Source: Staphylotrichum longicolle (Eukaryota; Ascomycota; Sordariomycetes; Sordariales; Chaetomiaceae). Taken from it: a stretch of DNA of 64,000 bases. Within the stretch, counting starts at the first letter, position 1. Each line of letters begins with the position of its first letter. Where the stretch lies: NCBI GenBank assembly GCA_019096155.1, contig JAHCVI010000001.1:3162001-3226000 (forward strand), in the 5' to 3' direction. Made by a program: the position numbers and the translations under genes. Shown here in pieces: positions 1-11,558 of this stretch. Under the pieces are notes generated by a model. That model made no database searches. It was given only the letters and a program-made list of their open reading frames with translations, and had not been told where the DNA came from.

Positions 1-513
1 ATTGGCCAGTTTCCCTTCCCCCTCGGCGAACCTCCGCAGCCCATTTTTCCCCTCTCGTCCCCCCTTCTTTCCCGCCGTCAGCCATTTCGAAAACCCCTCC
101 CACTTTCCACTTCCACTCCCACTTCCCACTCCCAGCACATCTGGACCGCCCAGCAAACGGCACACGCGCGCACCACGTCTTCGCTCCCTGCAGCAAGACA
201 GCACCCCCGACTCGATTTGGCGAAAGGCCATTCCTATCCAACCCCATCGTCGGCATCTTTTCCATGATCATATCACCAATGAGCAGCTACACGACTCGCA
301 GTCCGCAAGACACACTTTAAATCCCACGGGAGCGCGCGAGCGAGCGAGGAGAGCGAGGAGTTCAGGCGATCTCAACTATCGTTCTGTGCGGAGGGTCCAA
401 CACCACTTCCGAGTGCCGTTGTCATTGTCGTTGCCGCCAATCCACACACCTGCAAGCCGACCGGTCCCCCCCGCTCGACGTGCAATCGTGCCAACGCGAC
501 AATCACCGTCAAG
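1..513. other. 5' flank of the C2H2 regulator gene
   Basis: This stretch precedes the ATG at 514. It is strongly pyrimidine-rich (C and CT tracts over roughly 10-140), as is common in promoters and leaders of filamentous ascomycetes. The open frame crossing it has biased, low-complexity Pro/Ser/Arg composition and no family resemblance, so I do not call it a gene. A gene could begin outside the window, but nothing here shows it. Confidence 0.5.
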
Positions 514-3055
514 ATGCCTGGCGCAAGCGTGGCAGTCATGCCATCTTCGGCAGCATCAACACCGGCTACCCGCAAGGCCTCACTCGCCCCAGAGAGAAAG
601 TACAAGTGCCAGTTTTGCAACCGGGCCTTCAGCAGGAGCGAGCACAGGAGCAGACATGAGCGGTCCCGTACGTTGCCTTTGTCCCTCCCGCCCCTCCCCC
701 TCCCCTCCCCCCTCCCGCTTGCCTCCCCTTGACTGCCCCTCACGACGCCCAGCTGACAAGCGACTGCAGATACTAAGGAGCGGCCGTTCAAGTGCATGAA
801 GTGCCGCAGCACCTTTGTGCGGCGCGATCTCCTTCTCCGTCATGACCGTACTGTCCATGCTAAAGATGGGGGTGTCCCCCTCCACAGCGACGGCAAGCGT
901 CGCGGCGGCCCCAAGACTGCCCGGCCTGTCAGCGGCCCCTCCAAGTCGTCTCTCGCCATCGATACTTCGGCGCTTGAGCAGATCGAAGCCAGTAGCGACG
1001 GTATTTTCGATGTGGAAACCGCGGCCATGCTGGTTGCTGACCTCCACCAAAAAGCAACCGCAGCGGCCAGGGCGACTAGTGGCCACTACGACGGCAGCTC
1101 GAACATGTCCTTTACGCAGAACTCCCCGGCCATGATGGAAGCCTCGGTCACCTACCCGAACGGCGCGATCGGCCTGCCGCAGTGGGAGGGCTACGAAGCC
1201 AAGGCGCACTCGATCAGCTCGGCTGCCTCGACGTCGTTCGACGCCCAGCACTCCAGCCAGCTGCATGCCTCCGGCACGATGGCTCCCGGCCTGCAGGCCA
1301 TCATCAACTCGCTTCCCCCCTCGGCAACGGGCACCCCCACCCTCAGTCCCCGTTCCTGCATCGTGCCCACAGCCCGGCCGACGCCTCGCACGGCTCGTCG
1401 GGTTTCAAGGCGCCCCAGGTCAACAGTGATGAGGAACGGAACATGATCTTGGACAACATCCGCAGCAGCGATAGCGAGCACGCCATCCAGAGGGCTTCCG
1501 CGTCCCCAACCTGCCCTCGCTGAACCGTTATCTGGCGACCTACTTTGGGCTCTTCCACCACCATCTGCCTTTCCTGCACCCGGCCTCATTCGAGCCCACC
1601 CGCATGTCGCCCCCTGCTCCTGGCCGTTCTCTCCATCGGCGCCCTGTACGCCTTCGACCAGGAGCACGCCTACATGCTCCACATCGGGTCCAAGGTGTTG
1701 GTCAATCAGTTCCTGCAGAACAAGGAGAACTTCAGCTCTCGGAAGTGCCCCCTGTGGACGATGCAGAGCTCGCTGCTCAACATGATCTTTGCCAGCTGGA
1801 GCGGCGACCCCAAGGGTCTCGAGTGGGCGTGCTCGATCAAGAGCCTGCTTGCCAACATGGTTGCCGGTAACCGCTACGAGCTGAAGCTGCGCCAGGAAGC
1901 TCGTGAGGGTCGCCCGCCCACCCGTGCCCAGTGGGTCGAAGACGAAGGTTGTCGCCGTACATACTACGCCGTCTACATCTTCTTCGGCCTGCTGACGCTC
2001 ACGTACAACCACACGCCGGCCATGAGCTTCAACGAGTTTGAGGATCTCGAGCTGCCGTCCACCGAGGCTCTGTGGAACCTCAAGGTGAGCGAGGATGCCT
2101 GGCACGACCATCTCAAGGTGTCTCCCAGCGTCACCTTCATGGAGGCCCACGACAACCTCTTCCAAGGAGAGACGCTCAAGTACAGCGCCTTCGCGACGCG
2201 TGTCATGATCAACGCGCTCTTCCTCGAAGTCTGGTATCACAAGCGCAGCCCCGAGGCGCTGCAAGACGTGGTCACCGAGTACAAGCTGCGGCTTGCTCTC
2301 GAGACGTGGGAGAAGTCCCTGGATCTCTGCGAGCCCGAAGCTTTCTCGGTGCCGCTGAGCGCACCTCACAAGGGCCACCCGCTCATCTTCAACGCCAAGG
2401 CCATGTTCCGCAACGCGCGGGCCCGGCTCGAGGTGGACCTGAAGACGGTGCAGGAGGCGCTGCGGTACCACGACTCGTACGAAGTCGCGGCGGCCATGTC
2501 CAACGCGAGGGACCGTGTCAAGCGCTCGAGCGAGATGCTCAAGGTCATTCAGGAGTGCTACAACTGCATCGAGACGGCGGTTCTCCAGGGCGTCCGCTGG
2601 GTCGCCCGCACCTCGCCGACCAACTGGAGCATTGAGCACCCGCTGTGCGGCATGGATCTCATGATCATCCTCAGCCTGTGGCTCTACCGTCTGGAACATG
2701 ACGAGGAGCCGGCGACGGAGGAGGAGCTGGTCATGTACAACCGTATCCGCCAGCTGTTTGACAAGGATCTCGACGACACGTACGTCACGCACTTGAGCTC
2801 CGTCGTGGCCCGTCTATGGGGTTCCATGCTGGACGAGGTGGTGGTCTGGGGGTAAGTCGACATCTCCACTGTTTTTACTCACAAAAAGAGTAACTGTGCT
2901 AACAATCTCTTGACAGAATCACTCGTCTCATGGGCGAATCCTTCCGTCTCCACTCGCAGGCCTTGATCGGCTATGTGGACGATATTGCTGCCTCCTCGAG
3001 CGTCTCGACGCCGTCCATGACCTCCCAGGGCGCGGACGAGGACAGCGTGTATTAG
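514..3055 (+). CDS. C2H2 zinc-finger transcription factor with fungal-specific TF domain (frameshifted)
   Basis: This is probably a nuclear DNA-binding regulator. Exons are 514-667, 770-2851 and 2917-3055. Intron 1 splits the codon of the last zinc-ligand His of finger 1. Two tandem C2H2 fingers are complete: C32, C35, H48, H52 and C60, C63, H76, H81. A long helical region follows (about 1540-2900), including the segment LLLAVLSIGALYAFDQEHAY, and resembles the Fungal_trans (PF04082) middle homology domain. The reading frame is broken three times: at the C run 1348-1351, near 1489-1494, and at the C run 1610-1614. Restoring one, one and two bases gives a continuous protein of about 792 residues. 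Homology-like sequence continues unbroken through every break, so I read these as base-calling errors. The target genes cannot be read from the sequence. Confidence 0.85.
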
Positions 3056-5030
3056 TTTGATGACCGTTGACGATTTCTTTTGTTGTCTGTTGAGTACTGG
3101 GCGGGGGTTCCTCGGGCATATACCTCTTCTGCGTCATTTTCATTTTGCTTATTCTCTCCTAGTGTCTCTTTCCTTGTTTCCTTTATGGGGGCTGTCTTTT
3201 CTCTTTTTCGTTTGGTCGGGTCAGGCGCAGGGGTGGGTGTTGGGGGAACTTGTTTTCCACGGAGGGGGGATTGCTCGTCTTCCTCTTGGTCGCCTGCTGC
3301 ATTTCACTTCTGCTGCATAATATGTTCATGGGATGGGCTCGGCAAATGGGGGCAGGTTTGGTACGGTTTCGCATTCACAGTGGTCCAGTGGGAGGACCAC
3401 CGCTCCCGCAAACCCTAATATCTGCACACTGTTGGCTGGTCCATGTGGAGGGCTTCTCCTTTTTTTTCATTCTCCGTGTTTCATTAACACCGCTTACTGA
3501 CTATTTAATCTTTCCTCTCAACAGTTTTTCCTTTTTTCTTTCTTGTTTGGTCAGTTCTTTTTCCTTCTTCGCTTCGTCTCGGATACCTTGTTCGATATAC
3601 TGTTTGTTGCTTTCTTCTCTCCTTGCATCTATTCTGCGCTGCTTTTCTTTGCGTTTTGCTCCTTTGAGTTTTGGTCCCATCTGTTCTACTCTCTGTACTA
3701 GATGGACTGGCAGGATCTAGGGACGGGGAGGTATTTGAAAGGATGGATGGGTGGGTGGCAGGTGGTTGGGACTGGGTGATCGGGTCGGCGGGGTTTTTCC
3801 TTTGGCAGCAGCAAGTTTGTTTTCTGTCGTTTTTGTTTTTGCTTTTGTTTGGGAGCTCGTTCCTGGCACACCAAGAGATAGCCTGCTCAGAGCTCATTTC
3901 AACACAAGATTGATAATTTTTTCTCTTAACCTCGGTCTCTCCACTCTACTCTGTCATCATGTGTTTATCTGTCGGTCTCCTAGTCAAATACCTTAGATTG
4001 TTTTTCCAGCGGCCAGCCAGTTCAGTCAGTCTTATCAAATGCCCATCTCCACTATCGCCGTCTAGATTGCTGTGTTTCCTCGCGCAGAGCTTCTCTGAAT
4101 CCATCCATCTCTCTCTCTGTGCACGCTGGTGATGGTGATGGTGATGCTGAAATGTCTGTTGGCTGCTGTACGTACGGAGTCATGGCCACAGCCCCAGGAC
4201 GGACATGGCCCGGCTGGTCGAGACCAACATTGCAGCGGGAACACCAAACGCAACTAATAGTTAGGTAAGTACGGAACGCACCGTGCAGCACGAGCTGAGC
4301 TGACCTGGCGTGGCTAAGGTATGTACCTCTAGACAGAGTCTGTCTTTGCGCAACCTCCCGGCCGATTCTTACACTGTGTGATAAGTTGGCGGGTTCCTGC
4401 AGCGCCTAGTTACCGCCGCCCCCTTTTTCTTTCGACCCCTGGTGGTCAGCCGTGGATCGCGGGCATCTTCTGTGTTGAGCTTCGGGTGCCTGCCTGCCTG
4501 CCTGCCTGCCTCGGAGCTCACGCTGTTGATGGGAATGGGCCCCTAGTAGGGGCTGCTTTGGAGGCTGGTTGGTGGTTGGGATGCGCCGGTTGGGAGGTCT
4601 GGGCTGTGTCCCTTGGCTGAAGGTAACTTTACATGGTGCCTTTAGGGCGGGTCGGGGGGTAAGACTCTTTTCCGATCCCCCTTTCTGATCTGGTTTCCGA
4701 ATTGTTGGGTTTGCCTTGCCAGAGAGGCAGGGTTGTTTATTTCTCTGCCGTTTGCTTTGAGCTGTCGATTTCTCTGTTCTGTGCTTGTCCTTGTCCTCGA
4801 GTGTTTGTCTGCTTGCCCTCGGGCTTGTGTGACGAGCTGCCTCTGCAACCCCTGCGTTGCGTTGCGTAACGTAACATGATGTCTTCTGGAGCGGAGGTTG
4901 GAGGGAGCATGGTTGCGGGAGACAGACTTGGGTTGTTTGGGTCCAGACTCGGGGGCAGTGTCGTTAAAGAAAAGATTTCAGAGTTTATGCCGTCGTCCTA
5001 TCTCTGTCTCTGAACGAAACAACCAATCTG
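3056..5030. other. Intergenic region and long CT-rich 3' flank
   Basis: The stretch lies between the C2H2 gene and the GH16 gene, both on the plus strand. The part 3100-3700 is T/C-rich and probably holds the 3' UTR. No open frame resembles a protein family. The only other structure I see is the short TGCC microsatellite at 4487-4510. Confidence 0.5.
4487..4510. repeat. TGCC tetranucleotide microsatellite
   Basis: Six perfect TGCC units lie in the intergenic DNA upstream of the GH16 gene. Confidence 0.9.
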
Positions 5031-6383
5031 ATGGCCATGGCCCATGGGCTTTCCTTCTCCATGGGCGGCGTGCCGACCCTCTTCCTCTTCCTCACTCGCC
5101 CTCTACTGAACAAATTCACAGCCCTCCACACCATCCTCCGCCTCTTCCCCACCCTTCTCATTGTCCTCAGCCTCCACGCCCCCCTCGCCGTCGCAGACTG
5201 CGAGTGCGGCTACCTCTCCACCGTCAACGGCACCTCCAACTCGCACCACGCCCTCTTCACCGACCTCCTCGAAACAGACTTCACCCGCCACCTCACCCCG
5301 GCCTCGTTGGCGCAGGACCCGGACTGGGCGCGCCAGGCGTTCAACCTCACGCGGGAACGGGCGAGGGGGGAGTACGGGGAGATGTTTGCCGTGGAGAATG
5401 TGGTTGTCGGCTCCCAGCGCGAGGGTCAGGGGGGAGGGGGGCAGCATCATGGACAAGAGGGGAATAGGCAGGAGGGGGTGCAGTTGCTTGTCCGGAGCGG
5501 GATCGTGGACGGGATGGTGCCTGTCGCGGAGCTGGACACGCGGCGGTTGGATCTGTTCTGGGGGACGTTTCGGGCGTCGATGAGAATCGCGCGCGTGGCG
5601 GGAACATGTGCGGCGTTTTTCTGGGTGTGTTTCGTCCATCTCTCTCTTTCCCCCTCCTTTCACCTTATCTTTGTCTCTGAAAAGGGGCTGTGAGCTGCGA
5701 CGACGAGTGCTTGCGTCCCGTTGCTGACGGACTGTGCCCAGTACTTCAACGACACGCAAGAGATCGACATGGAGTTCCTGACCAAGGACTTCAACGCCGC
5801 CAACGACAGCTACCCCGTCAACCTGGTGCTGCAGTCCCGCGAGGCGGCCATGGCCGGGTACGACGCGGCCAAGACAGGCAACTTTGTCAAAGTGAACCTG
5901 CCGTTCGACCCGGCGGGAGATTTCCACGAGTACCGCATCGACTATCTCCCCGGACAGGTCTTTTTCTATGCCGATGGCGTGGTACTCGCCGAGATGGACG
6001 GGCCGGCGGTTCCATCGTCCCCGGGCCACTTGATCCTGCAGCACTGGAGCAACGGGAACAGGTACTGGTCCGGGGGCCCACCAGTTGAGGATGCGGCGTT
6101 GACGGTTAGATATGTCAAGGCATACTTCAACTCGTCGCTGGTACAGAGGCAGGAGGACTGGAAGGCCCGATGTCGCGACCCGGCCGTCCCAAACGCCGTG
6201 TGCAGGATACCGGACGTAACGCCGGGGGATTCGAGCGCGGCGGAGTGGTTTTTCACGGACCGCGGCAACATGACGAATAACCAGACGACATCCGAGCAGA
6301 GCAAAAGCTCCAGGATGGAGGGGACGTGGCGGTCGTGTATAGGGTGGCTTTTGTTGTTGGGTGGATGGGCAATGGCTCTATGA
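5031..6383 (+). CDS. Secreted GH16 family beta-glucanase / wall-acting glycosidase
   Basis: The product is a glycoside hydrolase family 16 enzyme that likely cleaves or transfers beta-1,3(1,4)-glucan or a related wall polymer outside the cell. Exons are 5031-5624 and 5742-6383 (phase 0), giving 412 residues. The catalytic signature EIDME is at residues 205-209: nucleophile E205, D207 and acid/base E209. It lies directly after the exon junction. A signal peptide likely cleaves at AVA/DCECGY. About 55 residues precede that site and contain two hydrophobic stretches, so the true start may be a later Met (for example the one at 5061) or a leader exon may be missing. A hydrophobic tail ends the protein and is compatible with a GPI signal. 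No carbohydrate-binding module is visible. The exact substrate cannot be read from sequence. Confidence 0.88.
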
Positions 6384-6695
6384 TGGGCGTTCTGCAAGAC
6401 GCTGTCTGACACGGGGTAAATGGGTAGAGACGGATAGATGACGAACAGAGACGGGACAACAACCACAACGCACCCAATCAAAGAAAACGGCTTTCAATCA
6501 TACCATCTGAGACTGTGACAAGAGCTAATTTCATCACGAGCAAACCTCCGCCCATTTCTCCTTCGCGACAGCCTAACACTACCGGCACTGCTCCAGCACA
6601 CAGCTAGTTTCTCATTCATCCATCCAGCCATCCAGCCACCCACTTGTTTCATATCCAGCAATCATAGCAGCAGCAGTAGCAGCAGCAAAGCTCAT
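6384..6695. other. Convergent intergenic spacer
   Basis: This short spacer separates the 3' ends of the GH16 gene (plus) and PDS5 (minus). It presumably holds both 3' UTRs. A CAG-type triplet run near 6666-6690 is the only structure noticed. Confidence 0.5.
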
Positions 6696-9600
6696 CTACT
6701 CCTCGTCATCGCCAGCCTTCTTCCTCCCCCTCGTAACCCTCCCTCCCGCCTTTGCCGCTGGTGCGGCAGCTTTCTCAGCAGTCTTGGCGCCAGCAGCAGA
6801 AGCAGCAGGAGCAGCCTTCCCCTTGGGCGCAGCCTTTGCCTTGGCAGCAGCTTTCGGCGCCGGCTTCGGCTTCGGTGCCGGGGCAGCCCTCCCCCTCCGT
6901 GCATTGCGCGACGGTGGCGGAGGCGACGGCTCCTTCTCCTCCTCTTCCTGTTCCCCCTCTTCGCCCTCCTTGTCTTCCTCGTCCTCGTCGCCGCCCTGCT
7001 CCTCGGCCTTATCAGCCTCCTCCATCTCAACATCGCCATTCTCCGCCTCAGACAGCTCTGCTTCTTCTTCTTCATCGTCATCATCATCATCCCGCGCCAC
7101 CGGCGCGGACTTGGCCTTCCCCTTCGCCTTTGGGGCAGCAGCAGCAGCAGTTCTCTTCCCCCTTCCAGCAGGCTTCGCCTTCTCGACAGGCTTTTGCTCC
7201 TCCTCTTCCTCTTCTTCCTCCTCCTCCACCTCCATCTCCTTTTCAGACACCTCCGGTTCTTCACCGCCAGCAGACTCCGCCTCACTCCCCTCCGCACCCT
7301 CGCTCCCAGACTCTTCGGCCTCCCTCTCTTCCCCCTCATACTCCCACTCGGCGACCCCATCGAGCATCTCCTCGTCGTCGTCGTCCGAGTCGCGCTCGAT
7401 GTACGACTGGTTCGCGTGCACGGCCCGGCCGCTGCGGCGGCGCTCCGCGTCGGGGACTTGTCTCGTCGAGGCGGCGGGTTTCTTGGCCGGTTTGGCTTTC
7501 TTCGTCTTGGGCGTGGCGGTGGCAGCAGCGGAAGACTTCTGAGCTGTCCCCGTAGCGCTCTTGGCGGGTCTTGGTGCTCTGGGGGTGGCCTGGACGCGGG
7601 CCTTTTTGGAGGCGTGGTGCGAGTCGGCGCGATCGTCCGACGTTTTGCGTTTCTGCTAGTGGGAGTGTTAGCCTCAGTGAACACATCATTGATTTAGGGT
7701 GCAAGAGTTGAAAGCAGGGTTGGTACCTTCTTGCGGTCCATCGCCCGCAGAAGCTCGTCCAGCTTCTCGTCGATGCCGTCCGGCACCAGCTGCTTCTCGG
7801 CGATCGCCTGCGCCTCATCGTGGGAATTGAGCGCCGTATACAGGCCGACGGGGAGGCCGACCTTGTCCGCATAGGTGTTGAAGACCCAGTTCTTCTTCTC
7901 CTGCCACTTGCGGATGACGGCCTGCGCCAGGTCGCTGAGGACTTGGTGGTTGTTGCTGGCGGGGTCGAGCCCGTCTTGGGTCTGCTTGACGCGCTCGGCG
8001 TACTTGGAGATGAGGCCGAGGTTGGACTCGGTCGCGACCAGGCTGATGTAGAAGAGCAGGTACCGGGCGTGATCGACCAGCTCGTCCAGCTCGGCGCTGT
8101 AATCAGGGTGGTGGGCGAGGAGGGAGAGGAGGCGGGGCATGGCAGCCTCAAGCACGGGTTTCTTGGTTTCTTGGAAGTAGCGCGCCCTTGACCGGATCCA
8201 CGTCTCGGTCCGCTGTTTGAACTCTGCGCTCGGCTCGAATGCCATCAGGAAGATGACGGTGTAGAACCGGATCCGCAGTGTGCCATCCGCAAGGTGCTTT
8301 TGCAGCTTCCTCACGAAACCATGGCGGACCTCCTGGACCGCATCTTGACATGTGAGTGCAAGGGCGTCAAAATCATGGGCAGAGAGCAGTCCGTCAAAAT
8401 GCTGTTGCGTGCACAGCTTCAGAAGCAGCTGTGCAGCAAGGAGCCTCAGCCGCGCCCGGTGATGCTTGGGTGTCTGTTTCTCTTTGGAGAGCTCGCCCTT
8501 GGACCGGATCAGCTTCATCAACAGCTTCCAGACTGGCTTGGCTTTCTCCTTTGCCTCGTCGACGTCCTCGATGCTCTGGAGCCTGTTGGCCAGAATCTTG
8601 AGGGCCAGACACTTGGCTTGACACTCCTCGTCCAGGTCGGCATCATCAACCCAGTCCGGGTCCTTGTCGCTAGCCTCTTTGCGGACCTCGAGGAGGATCT
8701 GCTGCACCGCCATGTTGAGGATCTTGTCCTCAGCCTCCTCCGTGACCTTGGGCGCGAGAAGTTCGAGTTGGCTCACGGCGGCCAGCTTGTTGAGGAAACC
8801 CTTGGATCCATATGTCCAATCTTTCATAATCCGTTGGAGGAGGTCGGTGGCACTGACCAGACTCTTGTCGTCTTTCTTCGCGAGCAGGATGTTGACTGCG
8901 TATTTGGCAGCTCTGGCTGGCTGGCCGTAGAGCGCATAGTTGATCATGGTCCGCATGAATTCCTTATCCGCCGGTACATCTTTGGGGTACCTCCGAGCGT
9001 ATGTTGAGCAGGCCTTCAGCGTCTCGACAACAACCGGATCATTCTCCCGCGTCTGCGTGGGAGACTGATCAACGAGATCCTTGCAGAGCTGCCCAATATG
9101 CGTCTTGAACAGGTCCGGGTTCCGCTGCGAGATCTCGTTCAGGATCTCGTGGGCAGCCGCTCCCATGTTATCCTTGTCCGACCTGGAATATTCCATGATG
9201 GTGGCGAGGTGGCTGCGGTTGAACATCAGAGATCCAGAACGGTAGAGAAGCGGCAGCAATGTGTCGCGAACTACGGGGTCCTTGCTGGCCTGGATGCGCT
9301 TCATGAGCTCCTTGAGCGCCTTGTGGACCGTCTTGAAGTCGTGTTCCTGGCCGATAACGAACTTGATCAGGTTGTAACTGCGCCGATCATTGGCCTTGGC
9401 AAACCGGTAGAGCTCCTGCTCGGACTTGGGCCCGTCGGGGAGGAACTGCGCAATGTAGCGTGTTGTCTTGGTGAGGTTGGCGATCTTTTTCGGCCCGTTT
9501 TCGTCCATGACGCCTCCGTTGAACTGATCGCACTGCTTGATGTACGTCTCGAGAACCTGGGCGAACTGGGGCCGCCTCGCTTGCATGGCAAAGAATGCCT

Positions 9601-11558
9601 TTTTGCCCGCCTGGTCGAGGGAGCGGAGGAGGAGGAGGATCCTTTCGGCGCGTATCGCGTCCGGATCGAAGGCCGACCCAGCAGCTTGGGACTGCGAGTT
9701 TCCGTTAGAGGCGGCATTCTTGGAGGCCTTCTTGGGCGGCGGATACGAAAGGGGAACGAGGCATTCATAGATGACCCGATCCAGCAGAACATTGAGCTCG
9801 AGGTCGTTGGCGTAAAACGAGTTGTAGATGCGGCTGGGGACCGCTCCCAGAGCAGCCGTGACCGCTTCGTGACCCGCGAGCAGTTCTCCGGTCGCAACTC
9901 CCCAGAGCTTGCCCAGAAGGGACATGGCCGCAACTCTCACAGCTGGCTTCTTATCACGACAGCGATCGGCAAGGGTGGACAAGACTGAGCCCTCCTTGTC
10001 GACACCTCCGTTGGGCCCGAGCTTTGCAATGACGTCCTGGAAGCTGAAACACTCGATGGCTTTGACGGCTGCCAGCCTGACCTTCTCGTCGCTGTCAGAG
10101 AGCTTCTCTCCAATGCCCTGGATCAACGCCGCCTCATCTTCACGGCCAAGCCCAATACCGCCGGCCGAGGTCGAGAGAATATAGCCGGCAGCAGTCGTCC
10201 AGGCTGAACGAATGGCTGGTGACTTGTCGTTCCTCCTGCTCAAAAAGTTGTGGAAGGTCGTGTTGTGGGTTTGCGAGAAGGAGATGGCAGAGAGAGGAGT
10301 CGTCAGAATGTTGGTCACTGGGGCTTCAGTCTTATCCTCACCATCTAGCCTCAAGGGTGGATAAGCGGCCGGGTCCAGGGCCGGAGGAGGAGGGGGTCCA
10401 GCGGCACCAATTCCCGATATCATGTCGCCCAGAGTCTCTGTTGCAAGCTGGCGAAGGTGCACATTGTCGGCGGAGAGCTCGGCGTCGACCTGTGGAACAA
10501 CGTTCTGGAGGATCTGGGGCGCGGCCTTCCAGATCTCCCGGATGAGAGTGTGCGCTTTTCGTAGTTCTCTCAGATCTGATTCGGACGGGCCAGAGGGACC
10601 GTCTTCATCCTCGTCCACGTCCCTATGGTCGGGTCTACCGGCAAAACTTGTGGCGTCGACAATAACATCACTGAAGTACTGGCTGACAAACCGGGCCATC
10701 TTGTCCGGAAACACTTGGCACAGGTGCTTGACGATCTGGTAGGCCTCGGGTTCCTCCTTGGCCAGGAGGGTGGCCTGGTTATCGTCAACCTGCACGTGGT
10801 TGTGCCTCTCCCTGCCACTCCCCGGGGCTGCGGCTCGAAGAAATTGAGCCATCATGACATCGACAACCTTTGCTGGAAGGCTCGTGGCGTCCTCAACCAG
10901 CACACCCAGCAGCTCTTGCATCGTATACTCGACATCCTTGGCGACTTGTTCTCCCGAAGCCGACTTTGAACCCGACACGCCGTCGAAGATGGTGGAGAAG
11001 AGGTGGAGCAGGAGCCCTTCGCTTCCATCGACGTCGAGCAGCAGGACAATGCTCTTAATCTCGGCCAGAGAGCGCAGGACGTACTTGTGCTGGTTGTTGT
11101 AGGAGTTCGAGGGGTCGAAGAGTGAGGGTATGATAGAGGTGACGGTGAGGTTGAAGACGTCCTAGAGACAGGTGAGCCATGTTCACTCGGCCAAAAATGC
11201 GATTGGGGAGCGTCCGGACCTTCAATTGGGACGGGGTAAAGGGCGCATCCGGGGCGCATAGACGGAGGATATCAACGACACAGCATGCCGTGTAGGCCCT
11301 CACTCCCTTATCTTTGTGGTTGAGGAGCTGGTGGGATGCGACCTCCTTGGCAACCTTGGTGAGGGAGCTCGGGTCGGTGGTTTCCTGGTCCATTTCGGCC
11401 AGTTCTTTGGTGAGGCGGTCGAGCCTTTTGAGGAGGGTGTCAATGGGAATCGGTTTTCCAGGGCGCCATGTTAGGGGTTCGTTGAACTGCAGCTTGGCCG
11501 ATCTCTCGTCCTGCTCTTGCTCCTCCGCCTCGGCGGCAGCACTCCGGCGAGGCGCCAT
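6696..11558 (-). CDS. PDS5: Sister chromatid cohesion protein Pds5
   Basis: Pds5 is a HEAT-repeat cohesin regulator that binds the kleisin subunit and controls loading, acetylation and release of cohesin on chromosomes. Exons on the minus strand are 11558-11220, 11161-7727 and 7652-6696. They join in phase 0 to 1576 residues, long for the family because of its tail. The N-terminus (residues 27-113, around the segment LKFNEPLTW-like LQFNEPLTWR) and the following body match Pds5/BimD/Spo76 proteins throughout, with the HEAT body spanning roughly 60-1250. Exon 3 encodes a disordered tail of alternating acidic runs (poly-Glu/Asp) and Lys/Ala/Pro blocks, as in other fungal Pds5 tails. The acceptor of the last intron is a TAGCAG tandem site, so isoforms differing by one Gln are possible. 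The first donor (GTCCGG) is weak. The gene has no frameshift. Confidence 0.93.

Noticed and set aside
514..3055. Calling the C2H2 regulator a pseudogene
   Set aside because: Coding-quality sequence continues through all three breaks, and each break is repaired by adding C or G. Three other genes show the same error type.
6752..7555. Plus-strand frames of about 250-267 codons rich in Ser, Pro and Gln
   Set aside because: They are antisense shadows of the acidic/basic tail of PDS5, whose minus-strand exon fits splice phases and family.
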